Source of the DNA: Sophora flavescens | Taxonomy: Eukaryota > Streptophyta > Magnoliopsida > Fabales > Fabaceae | Assembly: GCA_030762895.1 (NCBI GenBank) | Contig: CM061062.1 | Location: forward strand, 282,158,397 to 282,222,396 | Direction of reading: 5' to 3' | Length of the DNA stretch: 64,000 nucleotides | Shown here: positions 24,323 through 35,110 of the stretch, piece by piece | Layout of the letters: every line of letters starts with the position of its first letter | Numbering within the stretch: position 1 is the first letter of the stretch | Notes under the pieces: generated by a model | Told to the model about the DNA's origin: nothing | The model's database searches: none | The model's input: only the letters and a program-made list of their open reading frames with translations | Position numbers and translations under genes: made by a program

Positions 24323-24587
24323 TAATTCACACAAAAAAATAAATTATTATATAAATTTTTTTTTGCTTCAAAATTATCATATAATTTAAATCAATATCTA
24401 AATTAGAAATGAAATATTTTTTAAGGATAAATTTTATTTGTGAATCTGAACAACTTTATAATAAATGTTTAAAAATAACTAATAAGGAATAAAATGATAG
24501 ACCGTTAACAACTCACCATTATATAACTAAAAAAATAGCATAATTATATTGATCTCTCTTAACGTTTGACTTAATTACATCTGATAT

Positions 24588-24740
24588 TCTTCTTATTTCA
24601 AAAGTTACACTGACCCCCCTTAAGCCTTAAGATTAATTTATCATTACATTTATCTCTCATGAAGATGGGTGATTGTAATTACACTAACGTCCCCTTGAAG
24701 AAGATAACTTCACTAACTTGGTATAACTTTTGAAAATAGG
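24588..24740. repeat. Short inverted-repeat element upstream of HPt, unit 2
   Basis: It has the same arms as at 5308-5452. It lies about 220 bp upstream of the HPt TATA box. Confidence 0.4.
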
Positions 24741-24955
24741 TGGGGTGCCCAGTGTAATTAAACTTTCTCATAAGAGAAAAGTGGAAATTTCCCTAAAATA
24801 ATTGGTACAGTATAATTCTCAATTTCAAGGCTAAAATTTTAATTAGTTTACTCTAAACTAAACTATTGAAGTGTCCATAAATGATTGGTTGATTGAGAAG
24901 CTAGGAACAAAACACAGAAGTGACTCGACATTAAATACAAACGGATTTTAATGCT

Positions 24956-24965
24956 CTATATAAAG
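24956..24965 (+). promoter_or_regulatory. TATA box of the HPt fragment, unit 2
   Basis: CTATATAAAG lies about 92 bp upstream of the ATG at 25057. It is identical to the unit 1 copy, so the proximal promoter was duplicated with the exons. Confidence 0.55.
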
Positions 24966-25056
24966 AAAGAAAACCATCATCACACAAAGCCCAAGAGGTA
25001 GAGGAAATATGAGAGTTCTCCACAGATTTTGACATTCACCAATCAATTCTTAGCTG

Positions 25057-25393
25057 ATGGAAGATCAGACACCAACAATGGATACTGTGATTCAGTTGCA
25101 AAGCCAGGTGGTTGAGTACACTTCCTCCTTGTTTCATGAGGTAATTAACTATGCAATACAATTACCAATATACATTAAGGGAAGTCTCATAAGCTATGTA
25201 TCTTTCTTGTATTGGTTTTCTCTTTTGTCCCTCTAACTTATGTGTTCTCTTTGGAAAGGGATTCCTAGATGATCGATTTAACCAGCTTCAGCAACTTCAA
25301 GATGAAAGCAACCTATATTTTGTGGTTGAAGTGGTGACTCTCTTCTTTGAGGATGCAGAGAGACTCCTAAATGAGCTGCAAAAAGCACTGTAA
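25057..25393 (+). pseudogene. Histidine-phosphotransfer (HPt/AHP-type) gene, exons 1-2 only, unit 2
   Basis: Exon 1 is 25057-25140 (MEDQTPTMDTVIQLQSQVVE and on to LFHE), followed by a GT...AG intron at 25141-25257, then exon 2 reading GFLDDRFNQLQQLQDESNLY and FVVEVVTLFFEDAERLLNEL. This matches the N-terminal helices of plant AHP phosphotransmitters, which relay phosphate in the cytokinin pathway. Exon 2 ends at GCACT|GTAAGG, a good donor site that also happens to make an in-frame stop. Both exons are open. The downstream exons with the HQxKGSS phosphoacceptor motif are not found before LTR-A at 25750 nor after it at 53806. One change from the usual family pattern is ESNLY where ESNP is common. 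It is therefore a truncated gene with its own TATA box. Confidence 0.8.
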
Positions 25394-27612
25394 GGGCACA
25401 ATAATTTCCTGTTTTCTTTTTGGTGAATGTAATTTCCTGTTTTCTAATCTGTTTTTAGATTCACTGATCACTATCATGGTTTTAAATTACGGTTGCATTT
25501 ACATGCTGCAAGATCACCCGAATCAACTATTTCAACTTTTAAATTTATACATTTTAGATTTTAATACTTAAAAACTATCTTGTTGTTTTGTCTTTTATTT
25601 TTTTTATATTCATTTTGATTTTTTTCATAATCTTATTTAGTGTTACCAAATCCCTTTTAATTTTTGATATGTTTACTATCCAACTTCATTGTGATACTTT
25701 CGGCAAAGAGATTAAGATATTTAAAGTTACAACTATATAGTAGGATAAATGTAACCCCCCCCCCCCTGGGTATTACTACGTAACACATTCGGAATTAAAT
25801 TAAAAAGATAATTTGCTGGTTGCTTTCGGAAAATTGTTTTCTTTAAGTCGAAAACTGGGGTATAAAATTTTTCTTTAAGGATAACTCAAATCCATAATAC
25901 ATACATTTAAAACGTAAAGTCACATTCATAACAAAGTTACCATGACATACAACATTTCTCTAAGTTTCCATTTTTGAAAGACAATTTTTAAACTACAGAT
26001 GGATGTATATAACACTATATTTAGCGACCTCTTTAGATATACAACCCAACTCGGACTCCTAAGTTGGTCATTCTATCAAATATTCATTGGAGAGACCCCC
26101 AATCAGAATACTTTCCCAACCTCTAACACTTGGTCTTCAAGTGACTTAGAAAGACTCCTCTGCGACATCGCATTACTAGAGTACCAAGGTACTACAAAGA
26201 AACCCGAAGAGACCTGATATAACTGTAAGAGTGAGACACCGGAAAATGGATATATCATACAACAACCATATACATGATACATACAACACATTGGCATATT
26301 AGCATTTAAGCATTATTCATAGATAAAACAACAAGTGTTATATCAGTGGGTCTCATACCCGAATCAATCAGTTTTATAAAGATAATGCATGACACTGCAA
26401 TCATCGGGGCTCTAAACTTAATCTCTTGAGATACCATCACCGTTTTATCATTAAGAAAGAGTTGATCAGGCTCATATGCCACATTGGCAAGTTGTCTCCG
26501 TCACCTCATGCACCCAGATCAACATAATCACGAATCCCTTATAACGGCCATTCGGATGTATACCTCATCGAATACCGCATCTTAAGCGGGTATTCGGTTA
26601 ACTCAAGCATGTCTGCTAAGGGGAAATGCATATGAATAAAAGACTTTTCATTATCGAGACTTTTCTTTGTGTTCACTCTTTTCCGTTTGTCGAAGCCCAA
26701 AGCTAACGACTATTCCCAATTTTCATTACCTGAAAATCAATAACACAGGCCGTGCAGTCCAAGTGCTCAATCACAACATCTTAGACCGATGCCGCAGTCC
26801 AAGGTTGTGGTCGTAGAAACAATTATAATTTTATCCTTGCTTTATTTCAACATGATAAGGACTCCTAGCCCATAACAACGAAATTAGGACACACAATCCT
26901 CAATTCCAAGATTAGGACTCCTAGCCCATAATATCATGATAAGGACCATTGGCCCATAATTCTTGACACGGATCACGGATCGTGTAACACCCTCCTCGGG
27001 AGCTACATTGTCCGTGACATTTTTTTAAGACCGAGTAAAACGGAAAATAATTATTTTGCCAAAAATACGGGTTTATTTTTTTTCTTTTATCTTTCGTAAT
27101 AATACCACACATAGTCTTTAACATATAACATCAACTTATGCATCAATATTATACAAACCAAGTTACAAGTATCATCGATACACATATTCGAAAAAAGGCA
27201 GAAATACCAATGCCATAGAATAACAACAGACTTAAATATGTTTATAATAATAATATCTTTAGAGACATAGCTCCACAAAATATAACATAGACACGAGACT
27301 GGTCAAACACAAAATACTGAGAAAAATCCATTATATTAAAGCCCTCGAGACGGTGTCCATGTCTCCAAGTACGCTCAAACTCCGGCAGGATGTGATGGAG
27401 AAACAAATGTTGTCGTCATCTTCGTCCAATGCAAGATAGAAAACAACAAACCAGAAAATACAGAAATGAGGTGAGATTTCCGTTCATCTTGCACTTAACG
27501 CAGACATGCAGTGGTACGACACACAGGTACACACAAATATCAATAAACAATTATATCATCCATCACAACATAAATAATAATGTTTCACAACAACATAATC
27601 ACAAGGCACCGC

Positions 27613-28888
27613 TGATGAGCCTCTGTTTGACTGGTTTTATAACTAGTAAAGACCCTGGCTTTGTGCTTATTTTATATCATTTTTACCCAAATTAGACTTG
27701 ATTGTTCCTAAGTAGTATTTTGAGTCTCAGAAATTGTTTTTATGTTAATTTAGTTGTTTTAGAGTTGAATAATTATTTACTTTATTTTCTATTTTCAGGT
27801 TAATAAAAAGTAATAAATCTGGAGCCACTCGCCCCGCGAATAATCTCTCGCCCCGCGAGTATTGCAACCATGAAAAAGTCAGAGACGATCACGGCTTGCC
27901 CGTGTTGAAGATCACACCGTGGGCAATTCTCGGGGTTGAAGCGTTCGCCTCGCGAGCATTCCTTCGCCTCGCGAGTCTTGGAAGATCGAAGCCATCACGG
28001 TTTGGGCGTGTTGAATGCCACGGGCGTAATGAGTGAAAGTCAAGAGTTCGCCTCGCGAAGGATGTGCTCGCCTCGCGAGAAGACAAAGAGTTGCAGACCT
28101 TTCATGTAATTCGCCTCGCGAGCAAAGTGCTTCGCCTCGCGAGTACTCGACTCTTAAACGTGTATATAAGCGGTCTTAGGCAGAAATGAAGGGAGAGTCA
28201 GAATTAGCCAGTTTTGGCTAGTTTCTCAGCTAGTCTTAGTTAGTCTTTTGTTTTCTTTTTAGTTATGTTTTGTTTTCCTTCTGTAATGGAGAGCTAGTCT
28301 CCTAGATTAATCTACTGAAATTCGTTTCAGTAACACTTGAGGTTCTGTATTTCATGATTAGTTGCTTTTCTCTTTTCAATGCCATGCTGTATGTTTCGTT
28401 TTGTTATTTCGAGAATATATAGTGTTGTATTGTTTCATCTCGGTGATGTTATGTTCCTATATATAATCGCGTTTGTTATTTCGCGTGTGTTCATTCATGT
28501 TCGTTTGTTCATGAGAGCTTAACCCCGTTTGTTATTTCGGGAATAGGAACATACATCTGTAGTAATGGTTTTCGTTTGTTAATTGTTGCTACAACCGGGA
28601 GGGGATTAGTATCTGCTTAGGATTTGCATGAACCAATGATAGTGGGAAACTGAGAACAGTAGGTTAATCGCTTTTGTCTATTTGTTATTTTCTTTAACTG
28701 CTTTGTTTTTATTATTTTGTTTTCTTAATTTAGCTTTCAATCCAAAACCCCCATTTCTAACTTTTGCTAATTTTCTGTTAATAATAACAACAACTAAAGA
28801 GTCCTTGAGAGACGATCCGAGTTGTCGCACTATACTGCATTATTTTATAATCGCTCGTTCTTTTTGGCGCGTGGCGACAGCGCGGTCA
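27613..28888 (+). mobile_element. Athila-type solo LTR in unit 2, TSD ACCGC
   Basis: It starts TGATGAGCCTCTGTTTGACT and ends GCGACAGCGCGGTCA, 1276 bp, flanked by ACCGC at 27608-27612 and 28889-28893. Unit 1 shows the unoccupied site (CAAGGCACCGCTTTTCC, about 9502-9518). It is the same family as the LTRs of the element at 16089-21447. Between 27825 and 28150 it holds several pairs of the TCGCCTCGCGA hairpin module, for example ACTCGC at 27827-27832 facing GCGAGT at 27855-27860. The lone LTR implies loss of the interior by LTR-LTR recombination. Confidence 0.92.
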
Positions 28889-30099
28889 ACCGCTTTTCCT
28901 AGACAAGAGACATCTAAGACTCGAGGAATGACCTCTGATCCCATATACCATGGTTTTAACAAACAGTTGGAGAGTGGTTCGGAGGATTGTTCCGGACTAC
29001 GCCAGCCTTGGGCAATAGAATGCGTCCAGAGTCATCAACGTGCACATTGGCTTTTTCGGGAACATCCTACACTACCAGAAAATACATAGTGTCCAGTAGA
29101 GTATGTCGGTGTATTGCAAGATCACCATGCCACGAAAGAGCAACCAACTAGGCCTATATGAGTATTTCATACCCCGACACCCCCAAGCATCAATAGATCG
29201 TCACTACGAAATTCGCACCCGCATTAAAGTGTTAGCTCGATCTCCTAGGCACAACGACCTTCGAGAACATAGTTTCACTATGTGTTTAGGCAAACTTTGC
29301 CGAAAAATGCGTTCTTCTCGTCTATCCATTGGATGACATAGTTTGATTCCATCGAGAATCCTTTCAACGTCTTCAGTAACAAATGCTAGATGTCCTTAAG
29401 TCCGAATCACCGTGACTTAATCATCTAGCTAAAGTTCTCAAGTAACCTTTCATCTTTGTGCAAAGTTTTTGTCGCGACCGTCCCGTCCAAGCGCCAAGGA
29501 AAAAGGTAAAAACAGAGAGAGTCGCCACTAAAATTTTTGTTGGGAAAATCTTAGAAAACCCCATTATTTAAAGGTAAACTAGTCTAAAAAGAGAGAGATG
29601 AGTCCGGAGTTGGTTACGAGTAGGGAAGGTGTTAGCATCCCACATCGTCCGTTTAAAAAACGGTACCTCAAGTTAATTGTGCAAAAATATTTTAATAACC
29701 TTTTAAATATTTATTTTACCCAAAAATGATTTACAAGAAAGAATTATTTTTAATTTTTAATATTTTAAATTTTTATTAATTTTATATTTTAAAATTTATT
29801 GATTATAAAAACTAAATGAGGTTGAACATGGCACATGTGTCCATAGGGTAACCTCAAATATAAGGGACTGAACATGGCACCATGTCCATATAGCATCCCT
29901 AAAAATATAAAGTTTAATTATTTTTTTATTTTTTTAAAGTAAAGGAGGCGTGCAAAGGCATCCCAATAGAGACTAACATCCCAACTAGGTTGGCACCTTA
30001 GCCACTATCCATCATATGCAGCACACCCCAATTTATTGAAAAAAAGGGGAAAAAAAAACAATACAAGAGCATGGGGGGGCATGAACCTAACCCTTGAAA

Positions 30100-31116
30100 T
30101 CACCTAAAGCGAAAATTAGGGAGTCCTACCCTATTATTATAAAAATCATCCCTAATAAAACTAGGGATTAAATCCCACCAAAAGAATCCATGAATAAATA
30201 GACCATGATTGGCAATTTTATCCGCACGCTTATTGCCTTCACGAAAAATATGAGAGTAGCCAAAACGCATTTCCTTAGTAATGGCCATGCAATTATTCCA
30301 TCTATTCCTAAGTTTCCAAGGAACCATTGAGGGATAAGAGATTGCAGAGATGACAAGCTTTGAGTCACATTCAATCCATAACGACCAACCTTTCTTATGG
30401 GCAATTTCAATTGCCAAGATTGCACCCATTAGCTCAAAGATAAAAAGCAGTAGTGACTCCAAGGTTGGCTGCAAAGCACCCAAGAGTGGCAGCACTATGA
30501 TCACGAAAAATGCCACCACAAGCAGAAGGACCCGGTGCACCTTTAGCTGCCCCATCAGTGTTGCACTTGACCCAGTAACAGGGAGGAGGATGCCATATGA
30601 CTTCTATGATTTGAGGAGCTCGGTTGGGATGACAGCTGACTCTAAACGCCTTTAATAACATAAACTCCTGTATAGATGATGAAGTTGTACCTTTACTCAG
30701 GTTACCCGCCATGCTAACATTAGCAAGGATAAGGTTTTTAGCGACCTGCAAAGGAATAAACCTGTCTTCAAACCTGGATTTATTTCTGCAGTGCCAAATT
30801 GCCCAGATGATGCTAGTTGTGGCAGCAATCAGATGATCCTTAACTTGATAGCTCCATCGATGATCACAGATTGAGAAAACAGAAAGCATTGAAGAAGTAT
30901 CAATTGTCATGCTAACTGTGTTGCTCAGCCAAGACCATAAATCCTTAGCAAAGGCGCATTGAAGGAAAAGGTGAGCAGTTGTTTCATAACTACAACCACA
31001 TAAATTACATCTAGAGACAACAATACAGCCGTTGGTCCATAGGTTCTCATCAGTAGGCATGCGGTTATGCAGGATCCTCCAAACCAGGAAAGATTTGGAA
31101 GGAGGAACACATTTAT
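30100..31116 (-). pseudogene. LINE-alpha ORF2, C-terminal zinc-binding and RNase H part
   Basis: It continues the RT frame directly after the LARD-like element: PPSKSFLVWRILHNRMPTDE, then a zf-RVT Cys/His cluster (CNLCGCSYETTAHLFLQC), then a plant RNase H domain with Asp in KCNTDGAAKG, Glu in the GAILAIEIA helix, Asp in IECDSKLVI and Asp in NKRADKIAN. A frame change near 30430-30440 separates the first RNase H strand from the rest (30555-30100). RNase H removes RNA from the hybrid. It ends in a normal stop, then about 180 bp of 3' UTR to the oligo-A. Confidence 0.87.
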
Positions 31117-31526
31117 TGTGACACCCTAAAACCTGGCATCACATGGTTACTCATTTGCGGAAAAGAAACTTATTTAAAACGCTGGTCGCCTTCGGAAATA
31201 TAACCTTTGTTAGGAGGGTTACTGAAAAAGGGTACTTATTTTTTTTTTTCTTTCTTGTAAGCGGTAGTTAAGAAACAATGATGAACACTCAGAACATGTG
31301 AATAAACATCATACATATCAATAGATAGCCGACCCACTTGGGATCTTAGGTTTCTGGTTACAACACAGGCCTTATCGAACTGGCCAACTCACATTAATAC
31401 AAAGACTGAAGATGTAGGTAAAAGATTTTCATCACACTGGGACTGGGGAAAATCGGGCATAAGGATCAAAAGAAGGCTCCAGAAGCCAAGGGACCATCAG
31501 GGCAAACTCCAAAAACCAACGACGGA

Positions 31527-32030
31527 CTAACCATGTCTCCTGCACTCGGAGTGACCGCAAAAGCTACCTTCAGACGAGGAACCACTTGCCGGATCGACAA
31601 CTTCGCCGCCATCATCGATAATCATGTCGTCGTCGTCAGGATCTTGCGGGTAGTACTCGGGCTCCTCTTCCTCCTCCTCCTCGATCTCTATGAACTCGTC
31701 GGGGTCTTCCTCCGGATCCTCTTCGGGATCCTCCTCCTCCACTGGATCTTCTTCGAGCGGTCCGACAGGGTCAAGGTGCTCGTGAAGAAGTCCGGTGGCC
31801 TGTAGCGTGTGGAGGTAGAACCACGGGGGTGGAAGTGCCACAGTCCGAGACTCGACTGTGTGGATCCTCCGTATAGGTACTCCGTTTGCATTAGTCTCAG
31901 TAGTCGTGATTGGTCCCTGGTAGGTCGCAGTCGTTGCTCCTTCATGAATGGTCCAACTCCCCGCTGCCCCAGCATGGTCGAAGACCTCATTCCTCGAACT
32001 CGTTGGTGCCAGAGGGACTTCCGGATCCAT
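31527..32030 (-). CDS. Acidic hypothetical ORF inside the 3' LTR of the LARD-like element
   Basis: 167 codons, sense to the element, starting MDPEVPLAPTSSRNEVFDHA. The N-terminal half is neutral (around residues 40-80, TATYQGPITTTETN). The second half is a very acidic Glu/Asp/Pro tract (residues 92-140, for example DEFIEIEEEEEEEPEY), followed by a Ser/Gly-rich and His/Cys C-terminus (SFCGHSECRRHG). I do not recognise a family. Presence inside an LTR and agreement of the frame in both LTRs argue for something transcribed with the element, but low-complexity composition can also keep a frame open by chance. The differences I could see between the two copies are mostly amino-acid-changing transitions, which does not support selection. 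Confidence 0.4.
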   Translation of the reverse strand: MDPEVPLAPTSSRNEVFDHAGAAGSWTIHEGATTATYQGPITTTETNANGVPIRRIHTVESRTVALPPPWFYLHTLQATGLLHEHLDPVGPLEEDPVEEEDPEEDPEEDPDEFIEIEEEEEEEPEYYPQDPDDDDMIIDDGGEVVDPASGSSSEGSFCGHSECRRHG

Positions 32031-33981
32031 CTAAGAGTACGTGCGTTCCCGAAGCAAAGAGAAAAGAACAAGCATACATTTGTGCAAGAGTGAGATACCG
32101 TCATAAGATATATCCCACAACAACCATATACATGATACATACATCACATAATCATATAAGTAGTCAAATCATGCATATACACAACAAAATAGTGTTATAT
32201 CAAAGGGCATCAAACCCGCACAGTCAATCTTTCGAAAATATGCATGGCACTTCAATATCAGGCTCTAACTTAATCTCATGAGATATCAACACCATTTTTC
32301 ACTGGAGAAGAATTAGAGTTGGTCAAGCTCTAGCCCATCGGGCAGTTACCCCCTTACCCTCATGCATTAAGGTCTCAGGACGGGCAACGTCACATGTGCC
32401 TCTTCACTCGGTTTACATGGACAGACTCCCCAGATACCACCTTGTATCTGTTATAATCATCAATAGCACGTCTGCTTGGGGAAATGCACATGAGAAAATA
32501 TTTTATTTAAAAGGATTTCTTTGTGTTCATCATTTTCACTGTCGCTGCTCAAGGCTAACGACTTAAATCATAATTTCCCCATCGCATTGAAAACTCAGAA
32601 GCATAGGACTCATAGTCCGAATGCTCAATCACAATGCCCAAGACCGTGGCCACAGTCAAGGGTTGTGGTCGTAGAAAACAACCTTCACCTTTAATCATGA
32701 TCATCATACGCGGTTAGAAGACACAGTCCAACACAACGTGATTAGGACCTAAGTCCATAATATCATAGCCAGGACTCGTAGTCCCGAATTCACACTGATT
32801 CAAGATCACGTGCACATCACTGAATACTAGAGGCGACGTCTCGCGTACTAGATTCTCTTTCTTAAGTACTTATTTTTCATTCAGTGAAAAACAAATTCAA
32901 AACCGAATCCTCGATAACCTATCTAGGTCATCGGAAAGTTTCTAAATTATTTAGGAAAAACCTTTTCTTTGAAAATCTTTTATAAAGCATCTTTGAAATT
33001 CTTTTATCTTTGAAATATTTCCCCCAATAGGATATTGCCAAATAATCTTGAAAGTTTTATCTTGAAAACACATAGTTCGAAAAGGATTTTCTCTTGTATA
33101 ACAGTAGTACACCAAAACCATTTCAACATTTAAAACAAGTACTTTAAGTTAATGAGCTTTTGGAAAAGAACACCAATCCCTTCATCTTCAAAGCTTATTA
33201 AGGTTTTTAATCCTTATAACGGTTGAGCACAGACGCACGTCTGGCTTAGCAAACTTTCAATCAACAACAGTATATATCATCAGTGCAATACTAATATCAC
33301 AGTTGAAAGCAGTTCATCACATATATGCATTTTATCATTTAGAACAAGTACAGTTCAACATCAGATAATAGCACAACAGTTCAAGTACATAAGATAATCA
33401 AGTAAGCTCAATCAACATATAACTATCCAGTTAAACACTTACACACATGCATACAGTTATTGAATATCCCTAGGCAAACTCCCCTTTCCTTTGAAGACAA
33501 GTAAAGAATCCTCGTCTTAATACTCACATTAGCTCCAAGAGTGTAACTATCTACTCCATCAAGCAAGCATAGCCGTGTCAAACGTCTCAAAGAGGGAATC
33601 CAACAACGCGCAACAACCAAAAATCAAGAAATCAATTACACATGACCAAACACACATTCTAACTTTATCTAAACACTTAATCTAATTACCAAACAAGGTT
33701 ATTTTTAAAGAAAATCATGTTTGAAGCTCACGCTTCCTAATACCCTTTTAGGAAACTTTGTTTTGATTAAAAGTCTTGAAAAAGAGCTTTGGGAATCATC
33801 CATTAAGAGTCCTAATTACACTGAATCATAATTAATTTCACAAAAACATAGCCAAATTCAAATAAATTCAAATTGGGGTTTAGGGCTCCTTATTAAAATT
33901 TAGGGAAAACTCAGAATAATGAAATTGGTTTAGGGAAACACAAACTCGCAGTCCCAATCTCATAAAACAACTTTAAATTTC

Positions 33982-34600
33982 AATATTAAAATTTGAAATC
34001 AGAGGGTTAGGGTTAGGGTTTCAAAATCAATTTGGGGGTTTTGAATCTAGAAGAGATGAGAGAGTTTTGACTCACCCAAGGAATAAGATATCTTAAAGGT
34101 GGTGCTGTGGTGGCGGCGGACGGCGGACGGTGTTGACAGCGGCGGCTGATGGCGGCGTAGTGTTCCTAAGGCATCCATGAACAAAATGAAACTAAAACTC
34201 ATGGAAGAAGAGAAATGAGGTTCAAACAACACAACTTTGGTGGAAGACCACCATATATGGCGGTCGGACTGCTCACCTGCGACACGAGACGGCGACTTGC
34301 GGCGGAGCTCGAACCAGACGCAGTAGGCTCGATCGGAACGCGAACCAGGCGTGGTGTCGTGCCTTCGGAGCTCCGACGGGAGGCGGTCGCGCGGCTGCTT
34401 CAAGGAAGGAAAAAAGGTGAGTTTGGGGGGAAGGAAGAAGATGGTGTGAGGAGGAAGAAGAAGGAAGAAAAATAAAAGAGAAGAAAGGAAGAAAGAAAGA
34501 AGAAAAGGGAAAGAAACAGAGAAAGAAAAGAGAAACAGAGAGAGAACGTCGAGAATGAGAGAGAGAAAAGTGAGGAAGCTTAGTTTTTAAACTAATTATT
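33982..34600 (-). promoter_or_regulatory. GC-rich/CT-rich promoter-like block with telo-box in the 3' LTR
   Basis: In sense order: a pyrimidine-rich tract (34590-34420; T/C runs of the plant Y-patch type), a GC-rich CGG/CGC block (34400-34090), then AAACCCTAACCCTAACCC (34021-34004). Pyrimidine patches and telo-boxes are features of plant core promoters and 5' leaders, for instance of ribosomal protein genes. The placement near the start of the LTR suggests the element's own promoter; no good TATA box was identified. Confidence 0.45.
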
Positions 34601-35068
34601 TAGTGATAGGTACAAAATGAGTGATAAATATTAGGCCTAAAATTAACATGTTTTTACTTTTTAGAATCTAAAAATAAAGATTGATAAGGATATGTTTTCG
34701 AAATTCAAGTTAGAGTAAAGATTAATAGTTGAACTGATCTACTAAGAAAATACTCCCTCAAAATTTAATCTCCGATAAATGTCAAACCAACATATTTTTA
34801 ACTCTAAAATTAAATAGGATAAGAATATGAAAATGTTTTTCTCTTATTTACATTATTTAAAATATTTTTCTGTCTTTGGTATAATAGTGACAATAACATA
34901 AATTATTGTCTAGTAAACGTGCATTCATCGAAATGAGTCGGTGCTAACGCACTTAATAAAATAATTTGAAGAGAGTAATTTAATTACTCAAACTAAACCA
35001 CCTAACATAATAAACATAATCATCCAAATAAAATAATTAATCCTAGGTGTAAAAACTAGGGTGTTACA

Positions 35069-35110
35069 TTACTACCCCTCTTAAAAAAATTTCGTCCTCG
35101 AAATTTCGTA
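35069..35110 (-). other. Polypurine-tract side of the LARD-like element
   Basis: The minus strand reads TCGAGGACGAAATTTTTTTA followed by AGAGGGGTAGTAA, then the LTR. In autonomous plant gypsy elements this stretch is the end of pol plus the polypurine tract, so the LARD-like element derives from such an element. Confidence 0.75.

Larger units (their letters stand above)
31117..35068 (-). mobile_element. 3' LTR of the LARD-like element
   Basis: 3952 bp. Read in sense (from 35068 down): AT-rich start, CT-rich tract at 34590-34420, GC-rich block at 34420-34090, telo-box at 34021-34004, long AT-rich middle, then the acidic ORF at 32030-31527 near the end. Confidence 0.9.

Noticed and set aside
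25196..25393. 65-codon frame taken as a gene start
   Set aside because: Its first about 20 codons are intron; the real exon 2 begins after the AG at 25256-25257 and exon 1 lies at 25057-25140.
25756..25767. Oligo-C tract as a functional element
   Set aside because: Unit 1 has CTCCCCCTCGGG at the same place; the run is probably local mutation or a homopolymer call error at an LTR start.
28682..29089. 135-codon open frame at the right end of the solo LTR
   Set aside because: It crosses the LTR/target-duplication boundary at 28888, so it cannot be an ancestral gene.
31533..31805. Plus-strand Leu-rich 90-codon frame, and the same at 38767-39039
   Set aside because: Mirror of the Glu/Asp-rich minus-strand frame; the hydrophobic look comes from reading GAG/GAA codons in reverse.
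34004..34021. Interstitial telomere repeat marking a fusion point
   Set aside because: Only about three units, present at the same place in both LTRs of one element, so it is a telo-box type motif of the LTR.
34047..34403. 118-codon Arg-rich frame in the LARD-like LTR (and 42823-43179)
   Set aside because: GC-rich composition effect in a promoter-like leader; no motif, no support beyond the two LTR copies being near-identical.
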